The notes beneath the pieces were generated by a model. It made no database searches. It worked only from the letters and a program-made list of their open reading frames with translations, and was not told the origin of the DNA. Below are positions 9,897-18,374 of a stretch of 64,000 nucleotides of DNA, one piece after another. Location: the NCBI RefSeq assembly GCF_002900965.1, contig NZ_PJOM01000002.1, positions 248,001 to 312,000 on the forward strand. Direction: 5' to 3'. Within the stretch, counting starts at the first letter, position 1, and each line of letters starts with the position of its first letter. Source of the DNA: Pseudotabrizicola formosa (GTDB taxonomy: Bacteria; Pseudomonadota; Alphaproteobacteria; Rhodobacterales; Rhodobacteraceae). The translations under genes were made by a program, and so were the position numbers.

Positions 9897-10929
9897 GCCT
9901 GTCGCTAACCCGACCCTGCTGCGACAGCTGGGCCTGCCGGCGCTTGCCCTTTGCGCCACGGTGCTGGTCGCCATGGCTCTGGCGCTGCTGGCCGGGGCTG
10001 ATCCGTTTGCGGTTCTGGGGCAGATCCTGACCGGCGCGCTTGGATCGCGGCTGGCGGTGCTGGAGACGCTGAACCGCGCGACCCCGCTGATCTTTACCGG
10101 GCTGGCGGTGGCCGTGGCGTTCCGGGCCAAGCTGTGGAACATCGGGGCCGAGGCGCAGCTCTATGCGGGTGCTATCATCGCCGTGCTGCTGGGCACCGGG
10201 GCGATGGGGGCGCCCTTTGTCCTGCCGGTCAGTGCGGTGGTGGCGCTGCTGGCGGGCGCGATGCTGCTGCTGGTGCCCGTGCTGCTGAAGGTGCGGCTGG
10301 GGGTGGATGAGGTGGTGACCACGCTTCTGCTGAATTTCATCATGGCATTGTTTGTGAGCTATCTGCTGGAAGGGCCGCTGAAAGACCCGATGGGTATGGG
10401 CTGGCCCAAATCTCCCGCGCTGATCCCCGAGGCCCGCCTGCCGCGCATTGTGGACGGGTTGCGGCTGCATTGGGGCTTTGCGTTGGCCCTGATCGCGGCA
10501 GGAATCGTCTGGCTGATCCAGACCCGCACCACGCTGGGGTTCGAGATGCGGGCGGTGGGGGCCAATATCCGCGCCGCGCGCTTTGCGGGCATGCCGGTGA
10601 ACGCGGTTCTGGTCAAGACCGCGCTGCTGTCGGGCGGTCTGGCGGCGCTTGCGGGCTGGTCCGAGGTGGCGGGGGCCAAGGGGCACCTGTCCTTGGACCT
10701 GTCACCGGGCTTTGGCTATACGGGGATCATCGTCGCCATGCTGGCACTGTTGCATCCCCTGGGGGTGGTGGTCACCGCGCTGTTCGTGGCGGGCGTGTTT
10801 GTCGGGGCTGATGCCATGAGCCGGGCCGCCGGGGTGCCGACCTATATCGCCGATATGCTGCTGGCGGTGGCGCTGCTCTTCATGGTGCTTGCCATTGCGC
10901 TGACACGTGTGCGGGTGGTGCGGGGATGA
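9886..10929 (+). CDS. ABC transporter permease (YufP/NupP type)
   Basis: 347 residues, about nine hydrophobic helices, BPD_transp_2 family (PF02653). The motif RAKLWNIGAEAQLYAG near residues 77-92 is typical of the nucleoside permease branch paired with BMP proteins. ATG 9886 was chosen because it has GGAAG about ten bases upstream and lies just inside the ATPase 3' end; an earlier start would overlap the ATPase by over 100 bp. Forms the inner-membrane channel with the next permease. Confidence 0.88.
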   Translation: MRLEPVANPTLLRQLGLPALALCATVLVAMALALLAGADPFAVLGQILTGALGSRLAVLETLNRATPLIFTGLAVAVAFRAKLWNIGAEAQLYAGAIIAVLLGTGAMGAPFVLPVSAVVALLAGAMLLLVPVLLKVRLGVDEVVTTLLLNFIMALFVSYLLEGPLKDPMGMGWPKSPALIPEARLPRIVDGLRLHWGFALALIAAGIVWLIQTRTTLGFEMRAVGANIRAARFAGMPVNAVLVKTALLSGGLAALAGWSEVAGAKGHLSLDLSPGFGYTGIIVAMLALLHPLGVVVTALFVAGVFVGADAMSRAAGVPTYIADMLLAVALLFMVLAIALTRVRVVRG

Positions 10930-11022
10930 CGGCAGGACAGTTCACGCGTGCCCGCCCCCGCGGGGGCTTCGCGCCGCCCCAGCGAACTATTTATCCAAGG
11001 TGCACGCCATTAAGGGCATGCG
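10930..11022 (+). other. Gap between permease genes with a GC palindrome
   Basis: 93 bases interrupt an otherwise overlapping operon. They hold the perfect palindrome GCCCCCGCGGGGGC (10954-10967), then a C-rich block and ACTATTTATCC (10987-10997). The layout of a GC hairpin followed by an ATTT core resembles the intergenic elements at 39988 and 61127, but similarity is weak. No convincing promoter or small gene is seen. Confidence 0.4.
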
Positions 11023-11973
11023 ATGGGGGGGGCTGTGATTGAGATCCTGATCTCGGCCAGTTTCTGGGCGGCGGTGTTGCGCATTGCGTCACCGCTGATC
11101 TTTGCCACCATGGGGGAATTGATCTGTGAACGGGCCGGGGTTCTGAACCTTGGGATCGAGGGGATCATGGTGATCGGGGCCTTTGCCGGGTGGATGGCGG
11201 TTTATCTGGGCCTGCCGCTGTGGGGGGGGGTGGCGGTGGCCTTCGGGGCCGGGGCCCTGTTCGGTCTGTTGCATGGGGTGCTGGTGGTGCCCTTTGGCCT
11301 CAGCCAGCATGTCGTCGGTCTGGGGGTGACGCTGCTGGCGACGGCAACAGCCTATTTTGCCTATCGGCTTGCGCTGCCAGAGGTGACGACGCCGCCCAAG
11401 ATCACCCCGTTTCAGGCCTGGGAGGTGCCGGTGCTGTCCGACATTCCTCTGCTCGGCCCCGCATTGTTTGCCCAGACGCCGCTGACCTATGCGGCTTTTG
11501 CCTGTGCCGGGGTAGTGGCCTTTGTGCTGTACCGCACGCCGCTTGGTCTGGCGCTGCGGGCGGCGGGTGAAAACCCGGCGGCGCTTGAGGCGCAGGGTGT
11601 CTCGGTCTCGGGCATTCGGATCGGCGCGGTGATGGTGGGATCGGGCCTGATGGCGGTGGGGGGCAGTTTCCTGACCCTTTCGGCGTTTTCGTCGTTTTTC
11701 TTCGAGATGGTCAACGGGCGCGGCTGGATCTGCATTGCGCTGGTGGTCTTCGGGGCGTGGCGACCGGGCAAGGCGGTGCTGGGCGCGCTGCTGTTTGCCG
11801 GGTTCGATGCCTTGCAGATCCGGTTGCAGCAGACGCCCCTGGGCGCGGTGGTGCCGTATCAGCTGTTCCTGATGCTGCCCTATGTCTTGTCCATTCTGGC
11901 GCTGATCGCGATGTCACGCCGCGCGCAGGTGCCGGCGGCGCTGATGGTGCCATATACCAAAGGGGAGCGGTGA
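11023..11973 (+). CDS. ABC transporter permease (YufQ/NupQ type)
   Basis: 316 residues, multi-helix BPD_transp_2 permease. FATMGELICERAGVLNLGIEG near residues 26-46 is the hallmark of the second permease of the BMP/nucleoside importers, and FGLSQHVVGLG near 88 fits too. The start may be ATG 11023 or the in-frame GTG 11035, which lies just after a G-run. The stop shares one base with the amidohydrolase start (TGATG), tying transport to catabolism. Confidence 0.87.
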   Translation: MGGAVIEILISASFWAAVLRIASPLIFATMGELICERAGVLNLGIEGIMVIGAFAGWMAVYLGLPLWGGVAVAFGAGALFGLLHGVLVVPFGLSQHVVGLGVTLLATATAYFAYRLALPEVTTPPKITPFQAWEVPVLSDIPLLGPALFAQTPLTYAAFACAGVVAFVLYRTPLGLALRAAGENPAALEAQGVSVSGIRIGAVMVGSGLMAVGGSFLTLSAFSSFFFEMVNGRGWICIALVVFGAWRPGKAVLGALLFAGFDALQIRLQQTPLGAVVPYQLFLMLPYVLSILALIAMSRRAQVPAALMVPYTKGER

Positions 11974-13253
11974 TGTTCGATCTGATCGTGAAGGGCGGCA
12001 CTTTGCCGGATGGGCGGGTGGCCGATATCGGTATCCGGGGCGACCGCATCATCGAGGTCGGGCGGATCGAGGCCGAGGCGGCGAAGGTCATCGACGCCGC
12101 TGGTGATCTGGTCAGCCCGCCCTTTGTTGACCCGCATTTCCATATGGATGCGGTTCTGTCCTATGGTCTGCCGCGGGTGAATGCCTCGGGCACGTTGCTG
12201 GAAGGTATCAGCCTGTGGGGCGAATTGCGCGCGCAGGCATCGGTGGACGATATGGTGGCGCGCGCCTTGCGCTATTGCGATTGGGCGGTCAGCATGGGTT
12301 TGCTGGCGATCCGCACCCATGTGGACACCACGCCCGACCATCTGCGCGGGGTCACGGCGATGCTGGAGGTGCAGCGCAGGGTCGCGCCCTATCTGGACCT
12401 GCAGCTTGTGGCCTTCCCGCAGGATGGGCTCTATCGCAGCGCGACGGGCCGGCATAACGTCTTGCGCGCGCTGGATATGGGTGTGGGCGTGGTGGGCGGC
12501 ATCCCGCATTTCGAGCGCACGATGGAGGAAGGGGCCGAGTCCCTGCGCGATCTGGCCCGTATCGCCGCCGAGCGCGGGCTGATGTGGGATGTGCATTGCG
12601 ATGAAACCGATGATCCGCATAGCCGCCATGTCGAGACGATGGCCCGCGAAGTGACGCGCCATGGCCTTGGCGCACGGGCGGCGGGGTCGCATCTGACATC
12701 GATGCATTCGATGGACAATTACTACGTGTCCAAACTGATTCCGCTGATTGCCGAAAGCGGCATGACGGCGATCCCCAACCCTTTGATCAACATCACGCTG
12801 CAAGGGCGGCACGACAGCTATCCCAAGCGGCGCGGGCTGACCCGGGTGCGCGAGTTGCAGGCGGCGGGGGTCACGGTTGGCTGGGGGCAGGATTGTGTGC
12901 TGGACCCGTGGTACAGCCTTGGCACGGCAGACATGCTGGATGTGGCCTTCATGGGGCTGCATGTGGCGCAGATGACCCATCCCGAAGAGATGGCCCGCTG
13001 TTTCCGTATGGTCACACAGGACAATGCACAGATCATGGGATTGCAGGATTACGGGCTGGCACCGGGCTGTCTGGCTTCGCTGGTGGTGCTGGATGCCGGC
13101 ACCCCGGTCGAGGCGCTGCGCCTGCGGCCTGACCGGCTTGCTGTGGTGTCCAAGGGCCATGTCGTCGCGCAAAAGCGGCGCAATGACACGCAGCTGGCGT
13201 TGCCCGGCCGGCCGGAACAGGTGCGGCGGCGCCATGATGCTGCGGGCCTCTGA
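11973..13253 (+). CDS. Cytosine-deaminase-like amidohydrolase
   Basis: 426 residues of the amidohydrolase superfamily, close to E. coli CodA over its whole length. Metal ligands are visible: PHFHMD (His55, His57), VHCDETDD (His208), SHLTSMHSM and GQDCVLDPWYSLGTADML (Asp307). The segment NPLINITLQGRHDSYPKRRG is diagnostic of this family. It probably deaminates cytosine or a related base taken up by the importer encoded just upstream. The residue after the metal-binding Asp is Cys308, where CodA has Asp314, so substrate range may differ. N-isopropylammelide hydrolase (AtzC-like) is an alternative. Confidence 0.8.
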   Translation: MFDLIVKGGTLPDGRVADIGIRGDRIIEVGRIEAEAAKVIDAAGDLVSPPFVDPHFHMDAVLSYGLPRVNASGTLLEGISLWGELRAQASVDDMVARALRYCDWAVSMGLLAIRTHVDTTPDHLRGVTAMLEVQRRVAPYLDLQLVAFPQDGLYRSATGRHNVLRALDMGVGVVGGIPHFERTMEEGAESLRDLARIAAERGLMWDVHCDETDDPHSRHVETMAREVTRHGLGARAAGSHLTSMHSMDNYYVSKLIPLIAESGMTAIPNPLINITLQGRHDSYPKRRGLTRVRELQAAGVTVGWGQDCVLDPWYSLGTADMLDVAFMGLHVAQMTHPEEMARCFRMVTQDNAQIMGLQDYGLAPGCLASLVVLDAGTPVEALRLRPDRLAVVSKGHVVAQKRRNDTQLALPGRPEQVRRRHDAAGL

Positions 13254-13393
13254 CTGGGGGACAGATGAGAGCGCGTAAAATGCCGTGTGAATTGCGGGAC
13301 CGGTAAACGGATCCTTCAGCCTTTCGGCGCTACCTCTGGATTTGCAGAGGGATGCAGCCGCCCCTCTTTCGCGGGTCAGAGGGTCAGGGAAAG

Positions 13394-13678
13394 ATGCGCA
13401 CGATTGAACTTGTCGCAAGGGTCACGCCGGATTCGGCCCAGGCCCTGTGGTACGACCTGGAAAGCAGGTATGACCCGGCCGGGCCCAAGCCTGACATCAT
13501 TCTTGATGCCTCGGCCGTCCGGCATCTCAGCTCTGCAGCCTTGCAGGTGCTTCTCGTCGCCAAACAGCGCGTTCAGCGTGATGGCGGCACCCTGACACTC
13601 ACATCTGTTTCGCCTGAATGCCGCGATTGTCTGCGTGTCATGGGCGCTCTTTCCCTGATCAAGGAGGATAAGGCATGA
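13394..13678 (+). CDS. STAS-domain protein of the chemotaxis operon
   Basis: 94 residues, a single STAS/anti-sigma-antagonist fold. The core ILDASAVRHLSSAALQVLL (about 36-54) corresponds to the helix and serine site of SpoIIAA-like proteins. ATG 13394 follows an AGGGA Shine-Dalgarno. It is the first gene of the plus-strand che operon and overlaps cheY by ATGA. STAS proteins at this position are seen in other proteobacterial che clusters; whether Ser47 or Ser48 is phosphorylated is unknown. Confidence 0.8.
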   Translation: MRTIELVARVTPDSAQALWYDLESRYDPAGPKPDIILDASAVRHLSSAALQVLLVAKQRVQRDGGTLTLTSVSPECRDCLRVMGALSLIKEDKA

Positions 13679-14043
13679 GCCTGCGCATTCTTGCGATTGA
13701 TGACTCCCTCACCATGCGCGAGATGCTCCGGCAAACCCTGACAGAGGCCGGTTTTGACGTGGTGCTGGCGGAAGACGGCATTGACGGGCTGACGCAATTG
13801 CCGGATGTCGCGCCGGATCTGATCCTGACCGATCTGAACATGCCCAATATGGACGGGTTTGGCCTGATCGAAGCCGTCCGTGCGGGTGACGTTGCGCCGC
13901 GCGTGCCGATCTTGGTGCTGACAACCGAAAGTGCGGCAACGCTGAAAGAGCGTGCGCGGCAAGCCGGGGCAACGGGCTGGATCACCAAACCGTTTGATGA
14001 ACATTCTCTGGTGTCAACCATCCGCCGCGTCGCGGCTGTGTGA
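13675..14043 (+). CDS. cheY: Chemotaxis response regulator CheY (first copy)
   Basis: 122-residue single receiver domain. Acidic pocket Asp9-Asp10, phospho-acceptor Asp53 in LTDLNMPNMDG, a Thr pair near 83-84 (LVLTTES) and Lys in TKPF near 105. It has no output domain. Overlaps the STAS gene by 4 bp and is followed by cheA 7 bp later, so it is the likely main phosphoryl target of CheA. Confidence 0.9.
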   Translation: MSLRILAIDDSLTMREMLRQTLTEAGFDVVLAEDGIDGLTQLPDVAPDLILTDLNMPNMDGFGLIEAVRAGDVAPRVPILVLTTESAATLKERARQAGATGWITKPFDEHSLVSTIRRVAAV

Positions 14044-14050
14044 GGGCGGC

Positions 14051-16183
14051 ATGGCGGGTGCGATTGATCTGAAGGATATCTTCTTTGTCGAGGCGGAAGA
14101 ATTGCTGTCCGCCCTGGAAGAAGGGTTGCGCGCCATCCAGACCGGGGCGCAAGAGGCGGACACTGTAAATGCCGTGTTCCGGGCGGTGCATTCCATCAAG
14201 GGCGGCGCCGGTGCCTTTGATCTGAAGCCGCTGGTCAACTTTGCGCATCGGTTCGAAACGGTGCTCGATGCGCTGCGGGGCGGCCAGCTGCAACCGGAAC
14301 CTGCGCTTCTGGGGGCCTTGCTGCATGCCAGCGATCATCTGGCCGATATGATCGGCGCATCGCGCAACGGGTCAGAAACCGACCCCGAGCTGGATGAGCG
14401 CGTGATTCTTGCGCTGGAAGCGCAGGCAGGCATGGGCGGCCACAAAGAAGAAGAAGCCTTCGTCTTCGAACCTCTCGCCCTCGATGGTCCGTTCGGCATG
14501 GACCTGTCAGCCCTGCCGCTGGCCAGCCTGCAGCGCAAGGTTGTGCTGACGTTCCGCCCGCACTCCGGTGCCTTTGCCTCTGGGCATGATCCGGCCTTCT
14601 TGTTGCGCGACCTGTGCGGGACCGATGAGGTTGAAATCGAGCTTGACCAAACTGCCCTGCCGGCACCGGGCGGGTTTGACCCGGGACAATCTTATCTGGG
14701 CTGGACCATCACCCTGCAGACCGAACGGTCGGACAGAGAGCTTCTTGCCGTCTTCGATTTCATCGAGGGCAATTGCGACCTCCATCTTGAAGCAGAGATG
14801 GAAACGCCGCCAGACCCTGACGGCACCCTGCCAGAGCCAAACCGCGCGCCGTCACCTGTTGTAACCGCCTCTGCGCCGGTGACGCCTCCGCCCAAACCGG
14901 TGGCCGCGCCCAAAGCACCGGACGCCCCCGCCGCAACCTCACCGCAGCCCGCGGCGTCTGCGTCAGCGGCATCGACCGGTCCGCGGCCCACCATCCGTGT
15001 CGACATTGACCGGGTTGACCGACTGGTCGATATCTTGGGCGAGCTGGTGATCCATCAAGCCATGCTGACAGAAGCCATTGAGCAATCTCCGGGCTTTGGC
15101 TCTGTCGAGGTGGACCGCAGTCTTGATCAATTGCGCCAACTGTCGCGCCAGATCCAAGAATCGGTCATGGCGATCCGGGCGCAGCCGGTAAAGCCCCTGT
15201 TTGACAGGATGCACCGCATTGTGCGCGAAGCGTCGATGGCTGCCGGGAAGTCTGCCCGTCTGGTGACCGAAGGCGAAAACACCGAGGTGGACAAGACGAT
15301 CATCGAGCGTCTGGCCGATCCGCTGACCCATATGATCCGAAATTCCGTGGATCACGGGCTCGAAAAACCCGCGCGCCGCGATGAAATCGGCAAGCCGACC
15401 GAAGGTGTTGTAAAGCTGTCGGCCGCACACCGCTCCGGACGGATTGTCATAACGGTTCAGGACGATGGGGGCGGCATCGACCGTGACAAGGTGCGCCAGA
15501 TCGCCATCGAAAAGGGCCTTGTGCCGCCCAATGCAGAGCTTTCGCCGCAGGAAATTGATGCGCTGCTGTTCCTGCCCGGGTTTTCGACGGCGACAGAAGT
15601 CTCTGCCCTGTCCGGTCGCGGCGTGGGCATGGACGTCGTCCGCTCTGAAATCGCCGGTCTTGGGGGGCGGGTGGGCATTGCCTCGGTGCGCGGTCAAGGA
15701 ACGACGCTGACGATCAGCCTGCCGCTGACGCTTGCCGTGCTGGATGGCATGGTGTTTGAAGCGGCGGGGCAGACCTTGGTGTTGCCCGTCTCGACCATCA
15801 TCGAAACACTGCGCCCCGACATCATGATGCGGCACACTCTGGGCAGAACCGACTCTGTGCTTGATGTGCGTGGCCGATGCCTGCCGTTGATCGACGTCGG
15901 GGCCGCGCTCGGGTTCCGACGGACGCTCAAACCGGGCGAAGGCGAAATCGTCGTCGTGGTCGAGCGGGGTGATGATGGGGCCATTGCCCTGATGGTCGAC
16001 GGCATTCGCGATCAGCGGCAAGTGGTCATCAAAGGGCTGGAGGCAAACTATGGCCAGATCCCCGGAATCGCGGCCGCCACTGTGCTGGGCGATGGCTCTG
16101 TCGCCCTGATTGTTGATCCCTCGGATCTTGAAGCCATCGGCCCGAATCCACCTCGCCCTAATGTTTTCCTAGCAGCGGAATAA
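14051..16183 (+). CDS. cheA: Chemotaxis histidine kinase CheA
   Basis: 710 residues. P1/Hpt domain 1-105 with phospho-His47 in AVHSIKGGAGAF; a region around 155-245 of P2-like size; a Pro/Ala-rich linker about 270-312; P3 dimerisation about 318-380; P4 kinase with MIRNSVDHGLE (N box), DDGGGID and GRGVGMDVV; and a CheW-like P5 from about 565 to the end. It autophosphorylates and passes phosphate to CheY. ATG 14051 is 7 bp after the cheY stop; an earlier in-frame start would run through cheY. Confidence 0.95.
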   Translation: MAGAIDLKDIFFVEAEELLSALEEGLRAIQTGAQEADTVNAVFRAVHSIKGGAGAFDLKPLVNFAHRFETVLDALRGGQLQPEPALLGALLHASDHLADMIGASRNGSETDPELDERVILALEAQAGMGGHKEEEAFVFEPLALDGPFGMDLSALPLASLQRKVVLTFRPHSGAFASGHDPAFLLRDLCGTDEVEIELDQTALPAPGGFDPGQSYLGWTITLQTERSDRELLAVFDFIEGNCDLHLEAEMETPPDPDGTLPEPNRAPSPVVTASAPVTPPPKPVAAPKAPDAPAATSPQPAASASAASTGPRPTIRVDIDRVDRLVDILGELVIHQAMLTEAIEQSPGFGSVEVDRSLDQLRQLSRQIQESVMAIRAQPVKPLFDRMHRIVREASMAAGKSARLVTEGENTEVDKTIIERLADPLTHMIRNSVDHGLEKPARRDEIGKPTEGVVKLSAAHRSGRIVITVQDDGGGIDRDKVRQIAIEKGLVPPNAELSPQEIDALLFLPGFSTATEVSALSGRGVGMDVVRSEIAGLGGRVGIASVRGQGTTLTISLPLTLAVLDGMVFEAAGQTLVLPVSTIIETLRPDIMMRHTLGRTDSVLDVRGRCLPLIDVGAALGFRRTLKPGEGEIVVVVERGDDGAIALMVDGIRDQRQVVIKGLEANYGQIPGIAAATVLGDGSVALIVDPSDLEAIGPNPPRPNVFLAAE

Positions 16184-16187
16184 GCTC

Positions 16188-16655
16188 ATGCGCTCCTCCG
16201 GTTTCGCCACCGATCCCGATATCAGAGAATTGGTCGCCTTTAGGACTGCGGGGCAGGATTTCTGCATCGACATTCTTTCGGTTCGTGAAATCCGGGGCTG
16301 GAGCCGCCCGGCGCTGCTGCCTCATGCGCCCAGCTATGTGCAGGGCGTGATCAACCTGCGCGGGGCCGTGGTGCCGATCCTGGATCTTGCGGGGCGGCTG
16401 GGATTGGAGCCTATCGAGGACAAGGATCGCAATGTCATTATTGTGGCCGCAATTCAGAACCGGACGGTCGGTCTTCTGGTGGAAGCGGTGACAGATATTC
16501 TGGGGGTTCCCGCCTCTGGCATTCAGCCGACGCCCGATCTTGCCTCTGAGGCCACGCGCAGCATGCTGCGCGGTGTTGTCGTGCAAGACAGCCGGTTGAT
16601 CCGGTTGCTGGATGTTGCACAATTGTTGCCCCCGGCCGATGACGCGGCGGCCTGA
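16188..16655 (+). CDS. cheW: Chemotaxis coupling protein CheW
   Basis: 155 residues, a single CheW/SH3-like domain: LVAFRTAGQDFCIDILSVREI at 14-34 (first 20 residues cited as key), VQGVINLRGAVVPILDLAG near 52-70, and VGLLVEAVTDIL near 91. It bridges CheA P5 and the chemoreceptor. Starts 4 bp after cheA; its 3' end is overlapped by the probable cheR start. Confidence 0.93.
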   Translation: MRSSGFATDPDIRELVAFRTAGQDFCIDILSVREIRGWSRPALLPHAPSYVQGVINLRGAVVPILDLAGRLGLEPIEDKDRNVIIVAAIQNRTVGLLVEAVTDILGVPASGIQPTPDLASEATRSMLRGVVVQDSRLIRLLDVAQLLPPADDAAA

Positions 16656-17505
16656 CCCGATGGGGACGCCCCTGCAAGCGGATGCAGACATTCCACTGGA
16701 TGATCGGGATTTTTCCCGTATTGCCCAGATTGTGCATTCGCTTGCCGGCATTGTTTTGGCCGATGCCAAGCGCCCGTTGGTTCACTCACGGCTGATCAAA
16801 CGTCTGCGCGCCCTGAACCTGTCGGATTTTTCAACCTATGCAGATTTCATCTCTGCCGACGGAAATGAAGCAGAGCGGCAGGCGTTGATTTCGGCGGTCA
16901 CGACCAATGTAACCTCTTTCTTTCGCGAACAGCATCACTTTGAAGCTTTGGCCACCACCATCTTGCCGAAGCTGATCGCACAGGCACAGGCCGGCGGGCG
17001 CATACGCCTGTGGTCCGCTGGGTGTTCCAGCGGCGAAGAACCTTACAGCATCGCCGCCACGATCCTTGCCGCCTGCCCGGATGTGCATCGCCATGATGTG
17101 CGTATTCTGGCAACCGATATTGACCGCACGATGATTGAAAAGACCAGGCGCGCCATTTATGCTCGCGACTCGGTGCATGGCCTGTCGGCAGAGCAGTCCC
17201 GCCGTCTCTTTGATCACCCCGCAACCGGGGATGACCTGCGCATCGCGGAAAAGCTGCGCCAGCTGGTGTTCTGCAATCCGTTAAATTTGCAAGATAAATG
17301 GCCGATCAAAGGCCCATTCCAGGTGATCTTTTGCCGCAATGTCGTGATCTATTTCAATCAGGCCACACAAGAACGGCTATGGCAGCGATTTGCCGACTTA
17401 CTGGCTCCGGGCGGGTATCTGATGATCGGCCATTCCGAGCGCATCACCGGTCCTGCCCTGTCAGAATTCGAAACTGACGGCATGACAACCTATCGTCGCC
17501 GCTGA
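16639..17505 (+). CDS. cheR: Chemotaxis protein methyltransferase CheR
   Basis: About 288 residues: an N-terminal helical CheR_N part (about 25-85) and a SAM-dependent methyltransferase domain with LWSAGCSSGEEPYSIA, ILATDID, and FCRNVVIYFN. It methylates glutamates on the receptor signalling domain. Two starts are possible: ATG 16639, overlapping cheW by 17 bp, and ATG 16660, 4 bp after the cheW stop. Neither has a strong Shine-Dalgarno. Confidence 0.93.
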   Translation: MTRRPDPMGTPLQADADIPLDDRDFSRIAQIVHSLAGIVLADAKRPLVHSRLIKRLRALNLSDFSTYADFISADGNEAERQALISAVTTNVTSFFREQHHFEALATTILPKLIAQAQAGGRIRLWSAGCSSGEEPYSIAATILAACPDVHRHDVRILATDIDRTMIEKTRRAIYARDSVHGLSAEQSRRLFDHPATGDDLRIAEKLRQLVFCNPLNLQDKWPIKGPFQVIFCRNVVIYFNQATQERLWQRFADLLAPGGYLMIGHSERITGPALSEFETDGMTTYRRR

Positions 17506-17541
17506 ACAGCGGCAGAGCATTGACCTGAGAAGGGGGCATAA

Positions 17542-17925
17542 ATGAAGCGGGAAGATCTGAAGGTGATGGTGGTCGATGACACGGCAGTCAGTCGCGGACT
17601 GATTACACAGGCGCTGGACTGGATGCAGATCGAGGGGTATCGCACCTGCGCCGACGGGGATGAAGCCTTGCGGTCATTGGTGCAAAAGCCGGTTCATCTG
17701 GTCATTTCCGATTACCACATGCCCGGCCTTGACGGTCTTGGGCTCTTGGAAGGCATCCGGCGCACCCGGGGGATTGAGCGGCTTGGCTTCATCCTTGTGA
17801 CAGGTCGTGCCGATGCGACCGTCGTTGCCAAGGGGCGTGCACTGGGCATGAACAACATGATCACAAAACCATTTACCCGAGAGGGTATGCGTGACTGTAT
17901 TGAAAAGGTGGTAGGTCCTATTTGA
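17542..17925 (+). CDS. Second CheY-like response regulator
   Basis: 127-residue lone receiver with Asp12-Asp13, acceptor Asp57 in VISDYHMPGLDG, Thr in LVTGRAD and Lys in TKPF. Strong Shine-Dalgarno (AGAAGGGGG) before ATG 17542. It diverges clearly from the first CheY, as expected where one CheY drives the motor and the other acts as phosphate sink or has another target. Shares one base with the next gene (TGATG). Confidence 0.88.
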   Translation: MKREDLKVMVVDDTAVSRGLITQALDWMQIEGYRTCADGDEALRSLVQKPVHLVISDYHMPGLDGLGLLEGIRRTRGIERLGFILVTGRADATVVAKGRALGMNNMITKPFTREGMRDCIEKVVGPI

Positions 17926-18329
17926 TGTCTGATCCAACCGGCATTGAGCCAGAGATCAATCCGGTCTTTGCAAGCGAGAGTCCTGCCCTGAGCGGACGGC
18001 TCGCGGTGCTGCGCAGTGGAAAGCACCTGCTGCGCATTACCGAAACCCTGCGGGCGGTCGAGGCTGTAATGCTCTGTGCCGATGGCATTGATGGCGCTGC
18101 AGTGGCGGAACTGAAAGGCACCAACAGGTCCCGGATGCAGTCGCTGGATCTGATGATTCAAGAACTGACAGGCTTGTCGGATATTTTGATCGGGATCGCA
18201 TCGCGCCTGCCCGATGAACCTGACCAACACATTGATGTTCTGGTCGATCTGCCACGCTTGCAGACATTGACCCATGCTTTGCGTCATGGCCAACAGCTGG
18301 CGACCACGCCACAGGTTGTTCTATTCTGA
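17925..18329 (+). CDS. Small helical protein of the che operon, unknown function (CheZ-like helix motif)
   Basis: 134 residues, no family recognised. It appears mostly helical. Residues 70-95 form an amphipathic helix containing D75-x3-Q79 (MQSLDLMIQELTG), the spacing of the catalytic Asp/Gln pair in the CheY phosphatase CheZ. The C-terminus ends in hydrophobic VVLF. ATG 17925 follows a GGTAGG sequence and overlaps the cheY2 stop by one base, so it is cotranscribed with a CheY. Its job as a CheY phosphatase is only an inference from the motif and place; overall length is shorter than E. coli CheZ. Confidence 0.7.
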   Translation: MSDPTGIEPEINPVFASESPALSGRLAVLRSGKHLLRITETLRAVEAVMLCADGIDGAAVAELKGTNRSRMQSLDLMIQELTGLSDILIGIASRLPDEPDQHIDVLVDLPRLQTLTHALRHGQQLATTPQVVLF

Positions 18330-18374
18330 TCCTGTCAGACTGCGCGCCGGCATCGGTCAGGGCGGTGCCGGTTC

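Noticed and set aside
8214-10142. A 642-codon open frame on the minus strand across the ABC transporter genes
   Set aside because: It lies antisense to well-supported ATPase and permease genes, has low-complexity Gln/His/Arg/Pro-rich translation and no start signal. It is a shadow caused by high GC at third positions.
13254-13393. A sigma-28-type promoter before the che operon (TAAA ... ACCGGTAA)
   Set aside because: The -10-like part matches in six of eight positions, but spacing to TAAA is about four bases too long.
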